Counted from the first letter of the stretch, positions 52,755-61,564 are shown. The stretch is 64,000 nucleotides of DNA from Aequorivita capsosiphonis DSM 23843 (GCF_000429125.1 NZ_AUBG01000007.1:240734-304733); one strand, 5' to 3'. Made by a program: numbers and translations. The notes: generated from the sequence alone by a model not told the origin.

Positions 52755-53345
52755 TTAGAACATGTAACCCAAACCTGCTGAAAATACTGAGGTGTGAATA
52801 CTATTGTCTTTAATTAAATCTGAAAAACCGTAGGAATATCTTCCTTGAAGGAATAAGCCATTATTGAATTTATACTCAAGCCCTGCTGTTCCTTGAAAGT
52901 CGAAAGTCTTTAGACTGTCAGTGTCAAGTTCAGTTTCAATATTAGCAGAGTCATAGTCCACTTTTTCGTTTACTTTAAACCCGAATTGCGGACCGGCGGC
53001 TACACTTAGGCCTTCTACTATGTAAAACTTAGCTAATAAAGGTACTTGAATATAATCTGCTTTATATTCCACTTTTTCATCAATCAAAGGGATATCCTGC
53101 TCAAAACCTTGACCTGAATAAAATACCTCTCCTTGTAATGAGAAGCGTTCATGCAATGGAAGTTCTGCAACTAGACCTGCATAAAAATTTGTTCTGCTAT
53201 CAGGGGAATCAAAATCATCATTTGAAGTGATATTAGCGAAGTTTACACCTCCTCTAACACCAAAGTCAACCTCTGTTTTATCTGATTGGGCAGTAGCTGC
53301 AGCAATACCAAAAAAGCTTGCTACAATTAAAAATGTCGTTTTCAT
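52755..53345 (-). CDS. Outer-membrane beta-barrel (porin-family) protein
   Basis: A 196-residue protein with signal peptide MKTTFLIVASFFGIAAATAQ followed by VDFGVRGGVNFANITS, the first strand of the outer-membrane beta-barrel family (PF13568 type). Alternating hydrophobic strands continue to a C-terminal aromatic (VFSAGLGYMF), the usual barrel-assembly signal. The function is unknown; it may be a small structural barrel. The start at 53345 is chosen to begin at the signal peptide. Confidence 0.88.
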   Translation of the reverse strand: MKTTFLIVASFFGIAAATAQSDKTEVDFGVRGGVNFANITSNDDFDSPDSRTNFYAGLVAELPLHERFSLQGEVFYSGQGFEQDIPLIDEKVEYKADYIQVPLLAKFYIVEGLSVAAGPQFGFKVNEKVDYDSANIETELDTDSLKTFDFQGTAGLEYKFNNGLFLQGRYSYGFSDLIKDNSIHTSVFSAGLGYMF

Positions 53346-53607
53346 ATCTTGTTTTTTTATTGTTATTTGATGCAAAGCTATGACGCATGAAGTCATTGAG
53401 AATAGGGTTTAAGCAAACTTTAGCTTTTGGAAATTTAAAATATTTCCGCAATATATTTGCTATCAGATAGTTTCCTCTTTTTTTAACTCTTATTAATTTT
53501 TTTTAACCATTTTTTGATCAAAATACCAGGTTTTTTTTGGCACTGAAAATATCTCTTAGATTGACCGAAATAGTTTTCCATCAACTGTCTGGCTTAAAAT
53601 TTGTTAC

Positions 53608-53615
53608 TATCTTTG
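53608..53615 (+). promoter_or_regulatory. -7 box (TATCTTTG) five bases before the ATG at 53621
   Basis: TATCTTTG at 53608-53615; the upstream element is weak (CTG at 53585-53587 with a 20-bp spacer). If it is used, the message would have almost no leader. Confidence 0.45.
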
Positions 53616-53620
53616 AAGTT

Positions 53621-54880
53621 ATGATCAAGAAACTTTCCTTCCTGTTTTTGTTTTTATTTTCAATAAATGCTTTTGCAGCTTACATTCTAGTACCAATGGA
53701 TGCCGAAAGTCAAAAAGAGCACCTAAAAGCATACGGAGTTACGTATTGGGTCTTGGAAAAAAACCAAAAAGTAAAATGGCTGCTCAATTACCGAGGTGGC
53801 TCTTTTCTCATGCCAGATTCACCCGAAACGCAAAGAGAATGTCAGCTTCGTGGAGTTTCTTTTGAAGTGATTTCCGATAGTAAAACCGAGCAAATCCTCA
53901 CAGATATAAGTAGTCCATCAAAAAATATGGATGCTGTGGTTTTGGAGAAAGCGCCAAGAATTGCAGTTTATTCTCCTAAGAGTAATCTTCCGTGGGACGA
54001 CGCCGTGACGATGGTTTTAACGTACGCAGAGATTCCATATACCACCATTTATGACGAGGAAGTGTTGGGAGATCAGTTAATTTTATACGATTGGTTGCAC
54101 TTACATCACGAGGATTTTACAGGACAATATGGAAAATTTTACCGGGCATATCGTTCTACACCTTGGTATATTGAAGAGAAAAATAAAGCCGAAGCCTTAG
54201 CCGCGAAGATGGGGTTCAATAAAGTTTCAGAAGAAAAATTAGCCGTTGCAAAGAAAATCCGAGATTATGTAATTGGCGGGGGCTTTATGTTCGCTATGTG
54301 TAGTGCAACGGATAGTTTTGATATCGCGCTTTCTGCCGAAGGAGTTGATATTTGTGAACCAATGTTTGACGGAGATCCGAGTGAACCAAATTATCAAAAC
54401 AAAATAGATTACGGTAGGACATTCGCATTTACAGATTTTATACTGGAACGTAGCCCGATGGTTTATGAGTTTTCCAGCATTGATACTACTGATAAACGAA
54501 GAGTTCCAAAGGAAAGTGATTATTTCACATTAATGGATTACTCTGCAAAGTGGGATCCCATTCCAACCATGTTGTGTCAAAATCACACTTCTTTGGTCAA
54601 AGGATTTATGGGGCAAACTACTGCTTTCGAGAGAGATCAAGTAAAGGCAAACGTGCTGGTTATGGGAGAAAACAAAACCAATGGAGAAGCACGCTATGTT
54701 CACGGAATAAAAGGAAAGGGATTTTTCACTTTCTACGGTGGTCACGACCCCGAAGATTATCAACATAGAGTAGGGGATGCCCCCACGGAATTGGCGCTGC
54801 ACCCAAAATCCCCTGGGTACCGACTTATTTTGAATAACGTATTATTTCCTGCTGCAAAGAAGAAAAAGCAGAAGACTTAA
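53621..54880 (+). CDS. Secreted protein of the flavobacterial 'asparagine synthetase B' group
   Basis: A 419-residue secreted protein. After the signal peptide (MIKKLSFLFLFLFSINAFA) it reads AYILVPMDAESQKEHLKAYG, as in Bacteroidota proteins often named 'asparagine synthetase B'. The glutamine amidotransferase and ATP motifs of AsnB are not seen, so that name seems wrong. The C half (GGGFMFAMCSATDSFDIALS, then GFFTFYGGHDPEDYQH) resembles a class I glutamine-amidotransferase-like or ThuA fold. The function is unknown. The start is placed at the signal peptide. An IS3 element inserted 38 bp after its stop. Confidence 0.8.
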   Translation: MIKKLSFLFLFLFSINAFAAYILVPMDAESQKEHLKAYGVTYWVLEKNQKVKWLLNYRGGSFLMPDSPETQRECQLRGVSFEVISDSKTEQILTDISSPSKNMDAVVLEKAPRIAVYSPKSNLPWDDAVTMVLTYAEIPYTTIYDEEVLGDQLILYDWLHLHHEDFTGQYGKFYRAYRSTPWYIEEKNKAEALAAKMGFNKVSEEKLAVAKKIRDYVIGGGFMFAMCSATDSFDIALSAEGVDICEPMFDGDPSEPNYQNKIDYGRTFAFTDFILERSPMVYEFSSIDTTDKRRVPKESDYFTLMDYSAKWDPIPTMLCQNHTSLVKGFMGQTTAFERDQVKANVLVMGENKTNGEARYVHGIKGKGFFTFYGGHDPEDYQHRVGDAPTELALHPKSPGYRLILNNVLFPAAKKKKQKT

Positions 54881-54915
54881 AAAGGACGGAGGACGGATGA
54901 TTGATGACAGATGTT

Positions 54916-54918
54916 GAT
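54916..54918. repeat. Left target-site duplication GAT
   Basis: GAT precedes the left end of the insertion sequence and is repeated directly after the right end at 56234-56236, as expected for the 3-bp duplication made by IS3-family elements. Confidence 0.8.
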
Positions 54919-54942
54919 TGTACGTCCCTGATATAGGTTGAC
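54919..54942 (+). repeat. IS3 left terminal inverted repeat
   Basis: The first 24 bases of the element (TGTACGTCCCTGAT...GTTGAC). They match the right repeat at 18 positions. Confidence 0.85.
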
Positions 54943-54962
54943 CACTTAAAGCGTGGAAAACT

Positions 54963-55361
54963 ATGAAAGCAAATGTTCGAAAGTTGCGCAAGCAGCGTAA
55001 ATACTCAGAGGACTTTAAAAAAAGGATCGTTGCAGATTTTGAAAGTGGTAAGTTCAGTGTTTTACAGTTGGAGAAGCTGCACGGGATCAGAAATTCGATA
55101 ATTTATAGATGGATTTATAAATTCTCTACCTTTAACGAGAAAGGATTTAGAATTGTAGAGATGAAAGACAGCAGCAATCAAAAAATGAAGGAGCTCGAAG
55201 CCCGTGTAAAAGAGCTGGAAAGCGCCGTTGGCCGTAAACAGATCAAGATCGATTATCTGGAGAAGATGATGGAGATTGCCAAGGATGAACTTGACATCGA
55301 TATTAAAAAAAACTTCGGCACCCCACAATCAACTGGTTCCGGAAAAACAAACAAAAAATGA
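54963..55361 (+). CDS. IS3 transposase OrfA (helix-turn-helix)
   Basis: A 132-residue protein. A helix-turn-helix at about 12-55 (YSEDFKKRIVADFESGKFS, then IRNSIIYRWIYKF) binds the terminal repeats, and a leucine-zipper-like coil (about 75-110, with heptad Leu/Ile) allows dimers. The stop TGA overlaps the orfB ATG. A run of six A directly before the stop gives a place for the -1 frameshift that makes the OrfAB fusion in this family. Confidence 0.92.
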   Translation: MKANVRKLRKQRKYSEDFKKRIVADFESGKFSVLQLEKLHGIRNSIIYRWIYKFSTFNEKGFRIVEMKDSSNQKMKELEARVKELESAVGRKQIKIDYLEKMMEIAKDELDIDIKKNFGTPQSTGSGKTNKK

Positions 55362-56200
55362 GTTTTTCCCTGAACAGTCTCTATAAAGAAGCCGGTCTGA
55401 CTAAGCAGGCCGTTGCCCAGTACGATGCGCGGCAAGAGATCTTTGATAGCAAAACAGCACAGCTGGTCCTTGAAGCAGACGAACTGCGGGAGGACCATCC
55501 AGGTTGTGGGGTGGAGAAAATGTACTATACACTTAACCCTGACTTTATTGGAAGGGATCGGTTTATAGAACTTATGATGGAACTGGGATATCGATTGAAG
55601 CATAAAAAGAATTATAGAAGAACGACAATCGCTTCAAAAATCTATTGGCCCAACCTTATAAAAGGAATGGAAATTGACCGTCCATCAATGGTATGGCAGT
55701 CCGATATCACCTATATGCCCATTGGAGACAGGCACTATTATGCAGTCTTTATAATAGATGTCTATACCAAGAAAATCGTAGGCTACAAGGTCTCTGACAA
55801 TATGAGGGCACAGGCAAATATGGATGCTTTGAATATGGCTCTGAGTGAAAACGATGCCCCACTGATACACCATAGTGACAGAGGAAGTCAATATACTTAT
55901 AAAGAGTACATAAGTCTTTTAAAGAACAATGGAAGCCAGATAAGCATGGCACTCTCCGCACAGGACAATGCCTATGCCGAGCGTATCAACAGAACCATAA
56001 AAGAAGAGTACCTAGACCACTGGAAACCTAAGGACTTTGGTCAATTAAAAAGGATGACGGCAAAAGCCGTAAAGAATTATAACAACAAAAGATTGCATAA
56101 TAACAATGACAGAATGAGCCCTGAAAAGTTCATAACCCAATTTTCTTTCTTGAGGCCTCAAGAAAGAAAATTGATGACTATTTTTAACAATGAAAATTAA
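55358..56200 (+). CDS. IS3 transposase OrfB (DDE integrase core)
   Basis: A 280-residue protein with the HTH_21-like N part (EDHPGCGVEKMYYTL) and an rve integrase core. The acidic triad is D116 in SDITYM, D174 in HSDRGSQYT and E208 in AYAERINRTIKEE. The core has no interruption. Its frame is -1 relative to orfA, with a 4-bp ATGA overlap, so it is made as OrfAB by frameshift or by reinitiation. Confidence 0.94.
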   Translation: MSFSLNSLYKEAGLTKQAVAQYDARQEIFDSKTAQLVLEADELREDHPGCGVEKMYYTLNPDFIGRDRFIELMMELGYRLKHKKNYRRTTIASKIYWPNLIKGMEIDRPSMVWQSDITYMPIGDRHYYAVFIIDVYTKKIVGYKVSDNMRAQANMDALNMALSENDAPLIHHSDRGSQYTYKEYISLLKNNGSQISMALSAQDNAYAERINRTIKEEYLDHWKPKDFGQLKRMTAKAVKNYNNKRLHNNNDRMSPEKFITQFSFLRPQERKLMTIFNNEN

Positions 56201-56209
56201 TTAATAACA

Positions 56210-56233
56210 GTCAACTCTAATCAGGGAAGTTCA
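56210..56233 (-). repeat. IS3 right terminal inverted repeat
   Basis: The last 24 bases of the element; read on the minus strand they begin TGAACTTCCCTGAT. Confidence 0.85.
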
Positions 56234-56236
56234 GAT
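56234..56236. repeat. Right target-site duplication GAT
   Basis: The second copy of the 3-bp target duplication, next to the right inverted repeat. Confidence 0.8.
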
Positions 56237-56324
56237 AAAAATAGAAATGAAAAACTCAAACAACCTTCAAATTGAGAAAGTTCTCACCACTCACTTCTAA
56301 AATCTCACCTCTCAAATCTAAAAT

Positions 56325-57266
56325 CTATTCCAAGCCTTCATAATAATCTCTAGGTGGTAAAACAGTAATTTCCACCCTTCTGTTTTGTTGTTTGTGTTCG
56401 TCGGTATCATTTGGAACCCGCGGTTTGCTTTCTCCGTAGGGTATAACTTCATATTCATAAAGCGCGTTTTCGCCGAATATTTCGATAAGTCTATTTTTTA
56501 CTGAAATACTTCTGTTTTTCGAAAGCTCCATATTGTATATTTCTTCGCCATCACTGTCTGTGTGCCCTTCAATATATAGGGTTGCTTTGTCTATTTTCTG
56601 AATGTTTTTGACCAAGGAGTCAAGGCTTTTTTCTGCGGTGTCTTTAATATCATAATTGGCAACATCGAAAAGAACATCAGTGTTTATCGTTAACATCATC
56701 ACGCTGTTAATTGCCCCAATAGCATCAATATCTGCACCCGCAGTTATACTTCGGCATAATTCTTTTAAATCGATAATTCGAAGAAAGTAAAAAACGGTTT
56801 CCTTACTAATATTTTCATCGCTTAAATCTATTGAAGATTTGCCACCTGCTATTCTTCCCGCATAAATCCAGTCAATTCCGTTTTCAGAAATTTCAACTTT
56901 TGCAGCTTCTCGGGAAGGACCTACTTCAAAAATATAAAGGTCGTCGCCAGGTAGGTTCATAAAACCATTATCTGTAAATTCAACAGTTAACACTCCGCCA
57001 CAGCCCAAGGAGAGAAAGTTTGGAGTTTGGTAGTTTTTGTAGTTGGGTTCGTGAAGACATTGCGTGCTATCTCTGTATTTTTTAATAGGAGGTGGGTTTC
57101 CAACTTTAAAGTCCACAATTTTATCGGCAAATGAAATTTTTCCCAAGGGAAGGTATACGGATTTGTATCGGTCAACCTTATATAGTTTTCCACTTCCTTG
57201 TTGTGCAAAAAGGAAGTTTCCCAATACTAGAAAGAGCATATAGAAGATAAAGTGCGAACGATACAT
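56325..57266 (-). CDS. OmpA-family outer-membrane protein
   Basis: A 313-residue secreted protein. The signal peptide (about 1-21, FLFAQ) is followed by a Cys-containing beta-rich N domain of about 170 residues (PGDDLYIFEVGPSREAAKVE, resembling a carbohydrate- or lectin-like fold). The OmpA C-terminal peptidoglycan-binding domain lies at about 195-305: LYIEGHTDSDGEEIYNMELS and PYGESKPRVPNDTDEHKQQN. It links the outer membrane to the cell wall. It is transcribed away from the IS element. Confidence 0.9.
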   Translation of the reverse strand: MYRSHFIFYMLFLVLGNFLFAQQGSGKLYKVDRYKSVYLPLGKISFADKIVDFKVGNPPPIKKYRDSTQCLHEPNYKNYQTPNFLSLGCGGVLTVEFTDNGFMNLPGDDLYIFEVGPSREAAKVEISENGIDWIYAGRIAGGKSSIDLSDENISKETVFYFLRIIDLKELCRSITAGADIDAIGAINSVMMLTINTDVLFDVANYDIKDTAEKSLDSLVKNIQKIDKATLYIEGHTDSDGEEIYNMELSKNRSISVKNRLIEIFGENALYEYEVIPYGESKPRVPNDTDEHKQQNRRVEITVLPPRDYYEGLE

Positions 57267-57320
57267 TAAACCTATTTTAAACGAAGATAAGGATTCTGTT
57301 CTACCTGAGACTTAAGCATA

Positions 57321-57351
57321 AAAAAACCGCCTCATTTCTGAAGCGGTTTTT
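57321..57351 (-). terminator. Terminator of the thrS-infC-rpmI-rplT operon
   Basis: AAACCGC and GCGGTTT form a stem with T-runs on the minus strand, 25 bp after the rplT stop at 57376. Confidence 0.85.
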
Positions 57352-57375
57352 AAGCGAAATAATATTGTTAATGTC

Positions 57376-57720
57376 TTATTTTACTTGATTTACGATTGCG
57401 GCAAAAGCCTCTGGGTGGTTCATAGCTAAATCTGCTAAAACCTTTCGGTTAAGTTCGATTCCGTTAGTTTTTAAACTACCCATAAATTGTGAATAAGACA
57501 TTCCATGCTGTCTTGCGCCCGCATTAATACGGGTGATCCATAAGGATCTGAAATTTCTCTTTTTTACACGACGGTCACGGTATGAATAAAGCATTGCTTT
57601 GTCCACAGCGTTTTTTGCTACCGTCCAAACGTTTTTACGTCTTCCAAAGTATCCTTTGGCTTGTTTAAGAACCTTTTTACGGCGGGCTCTCTTCGCAACT
57701 GAATTTACTGATCTTGGCAT
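57376..57720 (-). CDS. rplT: Large-subunit ribosomal protein bL20
   Basis: A 114-residue basic protein with the bL20 sequence throughout: [40 protein letters not shown] and [19 protein letters not shown]. It binds 23S rRNA early in 50S assembly and, in other bacteria, represses its own operon by binding the rpmI-rplT leader. It is the last gene of the operon. Confidence 0.97.
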   Translation of the reverse strand: MPRSVNSVAKRARRKKVLKQAKGYFGRRKNVWTVAKNAVDKAMLYSYRDRRVKKRNFRSLWITRINAGARQHGMSYSQFMGSLKTNGIELNRKVLADLAMNHPEAFAAIVNQVK

Positions 57721-57786
57721 AATTTTAATGTGTTTTGTAGTAGGCGGTTAAAGTTCAAGGTTTAAGATTCAAAATTCAATATTCTG

Positions 57787-57812
57787 AACTCATAACTCAT
57801 AACTCATAACTC
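57787..57812. repeat. Heptamer tandem repeat AACTCAT in the rpmI-rplT spacer
   Basis: AACTCAT is repeated three times with a fourth partial copy, inside the 145-bp spacer. It belongs to the same low-complexity style as the 520-591 octamer array but is another word. Confidence 0.8.
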
Positions 57813-57846
57813 TTTTTAGGCGCTACTCCAGGGTTTAAATAATTGT

Positions 57847-57860
57847 TTTAACCGGTTAAA
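57847..57860. promoter_or_regulatory. Perfect palindrome TTTAACCGGTTAAA just after rpmI
   Basis: A 14-bp perfect palindrome that ends 5 bp beyond the rpmI stop codon on the transcribed strand. With no loop it would form a very tight hairpin at best, so it may be a protein-binding site or chance. Confidence 0.4.
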
Positions 57861-57865
57861 CGATA

Positions 57866-58063
57866 TTACTTCAAACGAAGCATTTGTTTAACATTGCTTT
57901 CATCGGCCTTGTGGACTAATCCCATTTTGGTCAATGCTTTTTTACGTTTTTTGCTCTTCTTTGTTAAGATGTGGCTTTTAAACGCATGCTTTCTTTTAAT
58001 CTTACCGGTACCGGTTAGCTTAAAACGCTTCTTGGCACTGGATTTTGTTTTTTGTTTCGGCAT
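57866..58063 (-). CDS. rpmI: Large-subunit ribosomal protein bL35
   Basis: A 65-residue basic protein, [20 protein letters not shown] then [20 protein letters not shown]. The frame stays open for 52 codons upstream, but the standard bL35 start MPKQKTK at 58063 is chosen. It lies between infC and rplT in the conserved order, with a long structured spacer on the infC side. Confidence 0.97.
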   Translation of the reverse strand: MPKQKTKSSAKKRFKLTGTGKIKRKHAFKSHILTKKSKKRKKALTKMGLVHKADESNVKQMLRLK

Positions 58064-58099
58064 GTTTCCTACTTTATTATTAATTATTTCGCTTATTCG

Positions 58100-58233
58100 C
58101 TCTCCTTCGCTGAAGCTATGGAGAGTTTTTTTTCTATGTTCTCCGTAGTAGCTTAAGCATAGGAGGACTATCAATCCAAATTTTTGGATTCTATTTATTA
58201 TTCTGTTTTGTACGGACAAGTCGCGACTTGTCC
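58100..58233 (-). promoter_or_regulatory. Hairpin-rich spacer between infC and rpmI
   Basis: CTCTCC pairs with GGAGAG at 58100-58125 with eight T on the plus strand. ATCCAAA pairs with TTTGGAT near 58184-58198. GGACAAGTCGCGACTTGTCC at 58214-58233 is a perfect 20-bp palindrome ending one base before the infC stop. This is more structure than a normal spacer. It may be a leader controlling rpmI-rplT or extragenic palindromes. Confidence 0.55.
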
Positions 58234-58788
58234 CTACTTCTTCTTAGGTGCGATGAACATAATCATTCGCTTACCCTCGAGTTTTGGCATTTGCTCCACT
58301 TTCCCGAATTCTTCCAAATCTCGGGCAAGACGCAACAATAAAATTTCACCTTGGTCTTTATATATGATAGAACGTCCTTTAAAGAAAACATACGCTTTCA
58401 ATTTAGAACCTTCCTGTAAAAACTTTTCTCCGTGTTTCTTTTTAAACTCGTAATCGTGATCATCCGTATTTGGCCCGAACCTAATTTCCTTGATGGTAAC
58501 TTTAGTTGCTTTGGCTTTTAGGACTTTTTCGCGTTTTTTCTGCTCGTAAACAAACTTCTTATAGTCTATTACCTTACAAACAGGTGGTTTAGCGTTCGGT
58601 GAAATTTCCACAAGATCTAGTTCTTGCTCGTCGGCGATTTCACGTGCTTTTTTTAAAGGGTAAACCCCTACTTCAACATTCTCTCCCACAAGGCGGACTT
58701 CTTCAGCACGAATCTTTCCATTGATTCTGTGTTGATCCTCCTTAATTATCCTTGCAGGTCCTCTACTTCTTTTTCTTCGTATTGCTAT
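58234..58788 (-). CDS. infC: Translation initiation factor IF-3 (AUA start)
   Basis: A 184-residue IF-3. The N domain starts [20 protein letters not shown], then [20 protein letters not shown]; the C domain has [24 protein letters not shown] residues and ends [16 protein letters not shown]. No ATG, GTG or TTG lies upstream in this frame before a TAG at 58794-58792, so the start is ATA at 58788 (or the neighbouring ATA/GCA codons). IF-3 is known to check start codons and to control its own rare start codon. The shorter GTG start at 58689 would delete 33 conserved residues. Confidence 0.93.
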   Translation of the reverse strand: MAIRRKRSRGPARIIKEDQHRINGKIRAEEVRLVGENVEVGVYPLKKAREIADEQELDLVEISPNAKPPVCKVIDYKKFVYEQKKREKVLKAKATKVTIKEIRFGPNTDDHDYEFKKKHGEKFLQEGSKLKAYVFFKGRSIIYKDQGEILLLRLARDLEEFGKVEQMPKLEGKRMIMFIAPKKK

Positions 58789-58804
58789 GGCCTAATATAT
58801 TTAG

Positions 58805-60751
58805 TTAAACATTAAATTCTTTCGATTCTTCTTTTATTGTTTTCTGAATCAATTCTGAAAAGGCTTCTGGTGTCATAGTGCCCAAATCGCCTTCCCCGTG
58901 TTTACGTACAGAAACCGTTCCATCTTTCTCTTCTTGCTCACCAACAATGAGCATATACGGGATCTTGTTCATTTCAGCTTCCCTGATCTTCTTGCCGATG
59001 GTCTCGTTTCTATTGTCAACAAGGGCGCGAATTTCGTCATTCTCAAGCAAATTTAAAACTTTTTGTGAGTATTTTTCATATTTTTCACTTAAAGATAAAA
59101 TGCTTACCTGTTCTGGCATAAGCCAAAGCGGGAAATTACCGCCGGTATGCTCCAAAAGTATAGCCACAAAACGCTCCATACTTCCGAATGGTGCGCGGTG
59201 AATCATTACCGGTCTATGCATTTCATTATCACTGCCTTTGTACTCTAATTCAAATCGTTCAGGAAGGTTGTAGTCTACTTGAATAGTACCTAGCTGCCAG
59301 CTTCTGCCAAGCGCATCTTTCACCATGAAATCTAATTTCGGGCCGTAAAAAGCAGCTTCGCCATATTCAATCTTATAGTCGAGTTCTTTTGATTCGGCAG
59401 CGCTGATAATTGCTTTTTCGGCTTTATCCCAATTCTCAAGACTTCCAATGTACTTTTCTGGCTTCTCCGGATCGCGTAAAGAAACTTGCGTATAAAAGTT
59501 TTCAAAGCCTAAAGACCCAAATACGTAAAGTACCAAATCGATTACTTTTTTGAACTCGTCATCTAACTGATCTGGCATACAGAAGATATGCGCGTCATCC
59601 TGAGTAAAACCACGTACCCGAGTTAAACCGTGAAGTTCGCCACTTTGTTCATAACGATATACAGTTCCGAATTCAGCAAAACGTTTTGGCAGATCTTTAT
59701 AAGACCAAGGTTTACTATTGAAAATCTCGCAGTGGTGCGGGCAGTTCATGGGTTTTAAAAGAAACTCTTCCCCTTCGCTTGGAGTAGTTATAGGTTGAAA
59801 ACTGTCGGCACCATACTTTTCATAATGACCGGATGTAACATAAAGCTCTTTTTGACCTATGTGCGGCGTTATCACCATTTCATATCCCGCTTTTTTCTGT
59901 GCCTTCTTCAAGAAATTTTCAAGGCGTTCGCGCAAGGCGGCTCCTTTTGGTAACCAAAGTGGAAGTCCCTGGCCTACTTTTTGTGAAAATGTAAAAAGTT
60001 CTAATTCTTTTCCAAGCTTTCTGTGGTCTCTTTTTTTCGCTTCTTCTAGCAGGTTAAGGTATTCGGTTAAATCTTTCTGCTTCGGAAAACTGATTCCGTA
60101 AATTCGAGTAAGTTGTTTGTTTTTTTCATCACCGCGCCAATATGCACCAGCTATACTCATCAACTTAATGGCTTTTACTATTCCGGTATTTGGAATATGT
60201 CCTCCACGACAAAGATCTGTAAAGGTATCGTGATCACAGAAAGTTATTGTTCCGTCTTCCAGGTTCTCAATCAATTCAACCTTATACTCGTTGTTTTGTT
60301 TCTTGTAGTAGTCTAGTGCATCCGCTTTTGAAGATTCCCGTATGGAGAATTCGTGTTTTCCGCGCGCAATAGTCAGCATTTTGTCTTCAACCTCTTTTAG
60401 GTCTTTTTCCGAAATGGTTTTATCTCCAAAATCTACGTCGTAATAAAACCCATTTTCGATAGCTGGTCCAATGCTTAGTTTGATGCCGGGATACAATTCT
60501 TCTAGTGCTTGTGCAAGAATATGTGCAGATGAATGCCAAAAGGCTTTTTTGCCTTCGTCGTTGTTCCAGGTATATAGTATAAGATTGCCATCCTCGGCTA
60601 GGGGAGTGGTTGTTTCAACAGTTTCCTTATTAAAGGATGCTGAAATCACGTTTCTGGCAAAGCCTTCACTTATGCTTTTGGCCACATCCATTGGTGTAAC
60701 TCCTGCATCAAAATGTTTTACACTTCCATCTGGTAGGGTAATAGCTATCAT
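58805..60751 (-). CDS. thrS: Threonyl-tRNA synthetase
   Basis: A 648-residue class II synthetase. TGS domain at the N terminus ([17 protein letters not shown]), then the editing domain with [17 protein letters not shown] and [10 protein letters not shown]. The catalytic core has [20 protein letters not shown] and [14 protein letters not shown] (motif 2), and the C-terminal anticodon-binding domain starts EQVSILSLS. It heads the thrS-infC-rpmI-rplT operon. The start at 60751 is chosen because it matches the family N terminus; an ATG 24 bp upstream is rejected. Confidence 0.97.
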   Translation of the reverse strand: MIAITLPDGSVKHFDAGVTPMDVAKSISEGFARNVISASFNKETVETTTPLAEDGNLILYTWNNDEGKKAFWHSSAHILAQALEELYPGIKLSIGPAIENGFYYDVDFGDKTISEKDLKEVEDKMLTIARGKHEFSIRESSKADALDYYKKQNNEYKVELIENLEDGTITFCDHDTFTDLCRGGHIPNTGIVKAIKLMSIAGAYWRGDEKNKQLTRIYGISFPKQKDLTEYLNLLEEAKKRDHRKLGKELELFTFSQKVGQGLPLWLPKGAALRERLENFLKKAQKKAGYEMVITPHIGQKELYVTSGHYEKYGADSFQPITTPSEGEEFLLKPMNCPHHCEIFNSKPWSYKDLPKRFAEFGTVYRYEQSGELHGLTRVRGFTQDDAHIFCMPDQLDDEFKKVIDLVLYVFGSLGFENFYTQVSLRDPEKPEKYIGSLENWDKAEKAIISAAESKELDYKIEYGEAAFYGPKLDFMVKDALGRSWQLGTIQVDYNLPERFELEYKGSDNEMHRPVMIHRAPFGSMERFVAILLEHTGGNFPLWLMPEQVSILSLSEKYEKYSQKVLNLLENDEIRALVDNRNETIGKKIREAEMNKIPYMLIVGEQEEKDGTVSVRKHGEGDLGTMTPEAFSELIQKTIKEESKEFNV

Positions 60752-60772
60752 ATACTGAAAATTTTTAGGGTG

Positions 60773-60803
60773 CAAAGATACTATTAGTTTCAGCGTTTTG
60801 CAA
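60773..60803 (-). promoter_or_regulatory. Promoter of the thrS operon
   Basis: On the minus strand TTG (60803-60801), a 20-bp spacer and TATCTTTG (60780-60773) followed by CACCC. The start would lie about 15 bases before the thrS ATG. Confidence 0.85.
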
Positions 60804-61328
60804 TATTGTATAAAGGGTATTCTTAATTATATAATGAAAGGCAGCATAAATAGAAATGGTTTGATCTGTCTATCTCAGTGCTTAGAATAGGATAGGTTAA
60901 ATATTAAGCTGGAGTCGCCAATGAATCATTAGTTAGTTATAGCTTCCAATCTTCCGGTGCTATTTCGTATTGTATTGAGAATTGTTAAGTATTGTGGTTG
61001 TATCTGTGAAGGTGCGTTTAATGTGTGTGAATGGAAGTTTCATTACGGCTAATTTGTCGGAATCGTTATAAGGTATAGGTTTTCAGGGACTTAAGTAATG
61101 GATTGGATGAAATGGATGGGAAGGATGATTTGAATTGTTTTTTAGTGCTTGAGAAGCCCGTTTTATAAGGTTTTGCTGGTGATTTTGATATGATCCTTCG
61201 TGTTGCGTCTGAAAGTGTATATATATTAAGGTATAAATAGGCGTAATTTAAATTTTAAGCTAAGTATTGTTCATTCAGCCACTTGAATATCCGTTCAAGA
61301 ATTAATAAAAAAAAAGGCTTATAATAGT
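60804..61328. other. Gene-free region upstream of the rRNA promoters
   Basis: About 525 AT-rich bases without a supported gene or RNA. A few G-rich words (GGATTGGATGAAATGGATGG near 61095-61114) are the only notable feature. No promoter box could be placed with confidence before P1. Confidence 0.6.
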
Positions 61329-61358
61329 TTGTGGGTATTGAAAAGCGTTCTATATTTG
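61329..61358 (+). promoter_or_regulatory. rRNA promoter P1
   Basis: TTG at 61329-61331, a 19-bp spacer and TATATTTG at 61351-61358, followed by CAGCCGCTTAGG. It is the first of three tandem promoters of the rRNA operon. Confidence 0.88.
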
Positions 61359-61404
61359 CAGCCGCTTAGGATTACAGCTTGTGGGTTGTAGAGCAAGGCG
61401 AAAC

Positions 61405-61416
61405 GTTCTTTAAAAA
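61405..61416 (+). promoter_or_regulatory. boxA-like element after P1
   Basis: GTTCTTTAAAAA resembles the rRNA antitermination boxA word (GCTCTTTAACA). A matching GATCTTTAAAAA follows P2 at 61552. NusB, which binds boxA, is encoded in this window. The match is loose. Confidence 0.4.
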
Positions 61417-61443
61417 TTCTTTTAAACTTTTATTAAAAAAGTA

Positions 61444-61474
61444 TTGTGAGGTTAAAAAAAGGGTTCTATATTTG
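61444..61474 (+). promoter_or_regulatory. rRNA promoter P2
   Basis: TTG at 61444-61446, a 20-bp spacer and TATATTTG at 61467-61474, followed by CACCCGCCTAC. It is identical over 19 bases to the tRNA-Lys promoter start region. Confidence 0.9.
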
Positions 61475-61551
61475 CACCCGCCTACGGAAGCCGAAGCGTT
61501 TTGCGAAGGTTTGCTTAGGGTAACAGCTAGTGTTGTTGAAAAAAGCAAAAC

Positions 61552-61564
61552 GATCTTTAAAAAA
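61552..61564 (+). promoter_or_regulatory. boxA-like element after P2
   Basis: GATCTTTAAAAAA, similar to the element after P1 and at a similar distance from its promoter. It is a candidate antitermination site. Confidence 0.4.

Larger units (their letters stand above)
54919..56233 (+). mobile_element. IS3-family insertion sequence, complete
   Basis: A 1315-bp element bounded by imperfect terminal inverted repeats that begin TG and end CA: TGTACGTCCCTGAT on the left and TGAACTTCCCTGAT on the right (18 of 24 positions match). GAT target duplications flank both ends. It carries orfA and orfB in the usual -1 arrangement with a complete DDE triad. It sits in an intergenic region without breaking a gene, and both ORFs are open, so it may still be active. 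The subgroup is not settled. Confidence 0.93.

Noticed and set aside
53621..54880. Asparagine synthetase B
   Set aside because: Only the name is shared with annotated homologues; no glutaminase or ATP-pyrophosphatase motif of AsnB is visible and the protein is secreted.
57866..58219. 117-residue form of bL35
   Set aside because: The 52 extra N-terminal residues come from the structured spacer; bL35 is about 65 residues.
58234..58689. infC starting at GTG 58689
   Set aside because: This would remove 33 conserved N-terminal residues that are encoded in frame upstream.
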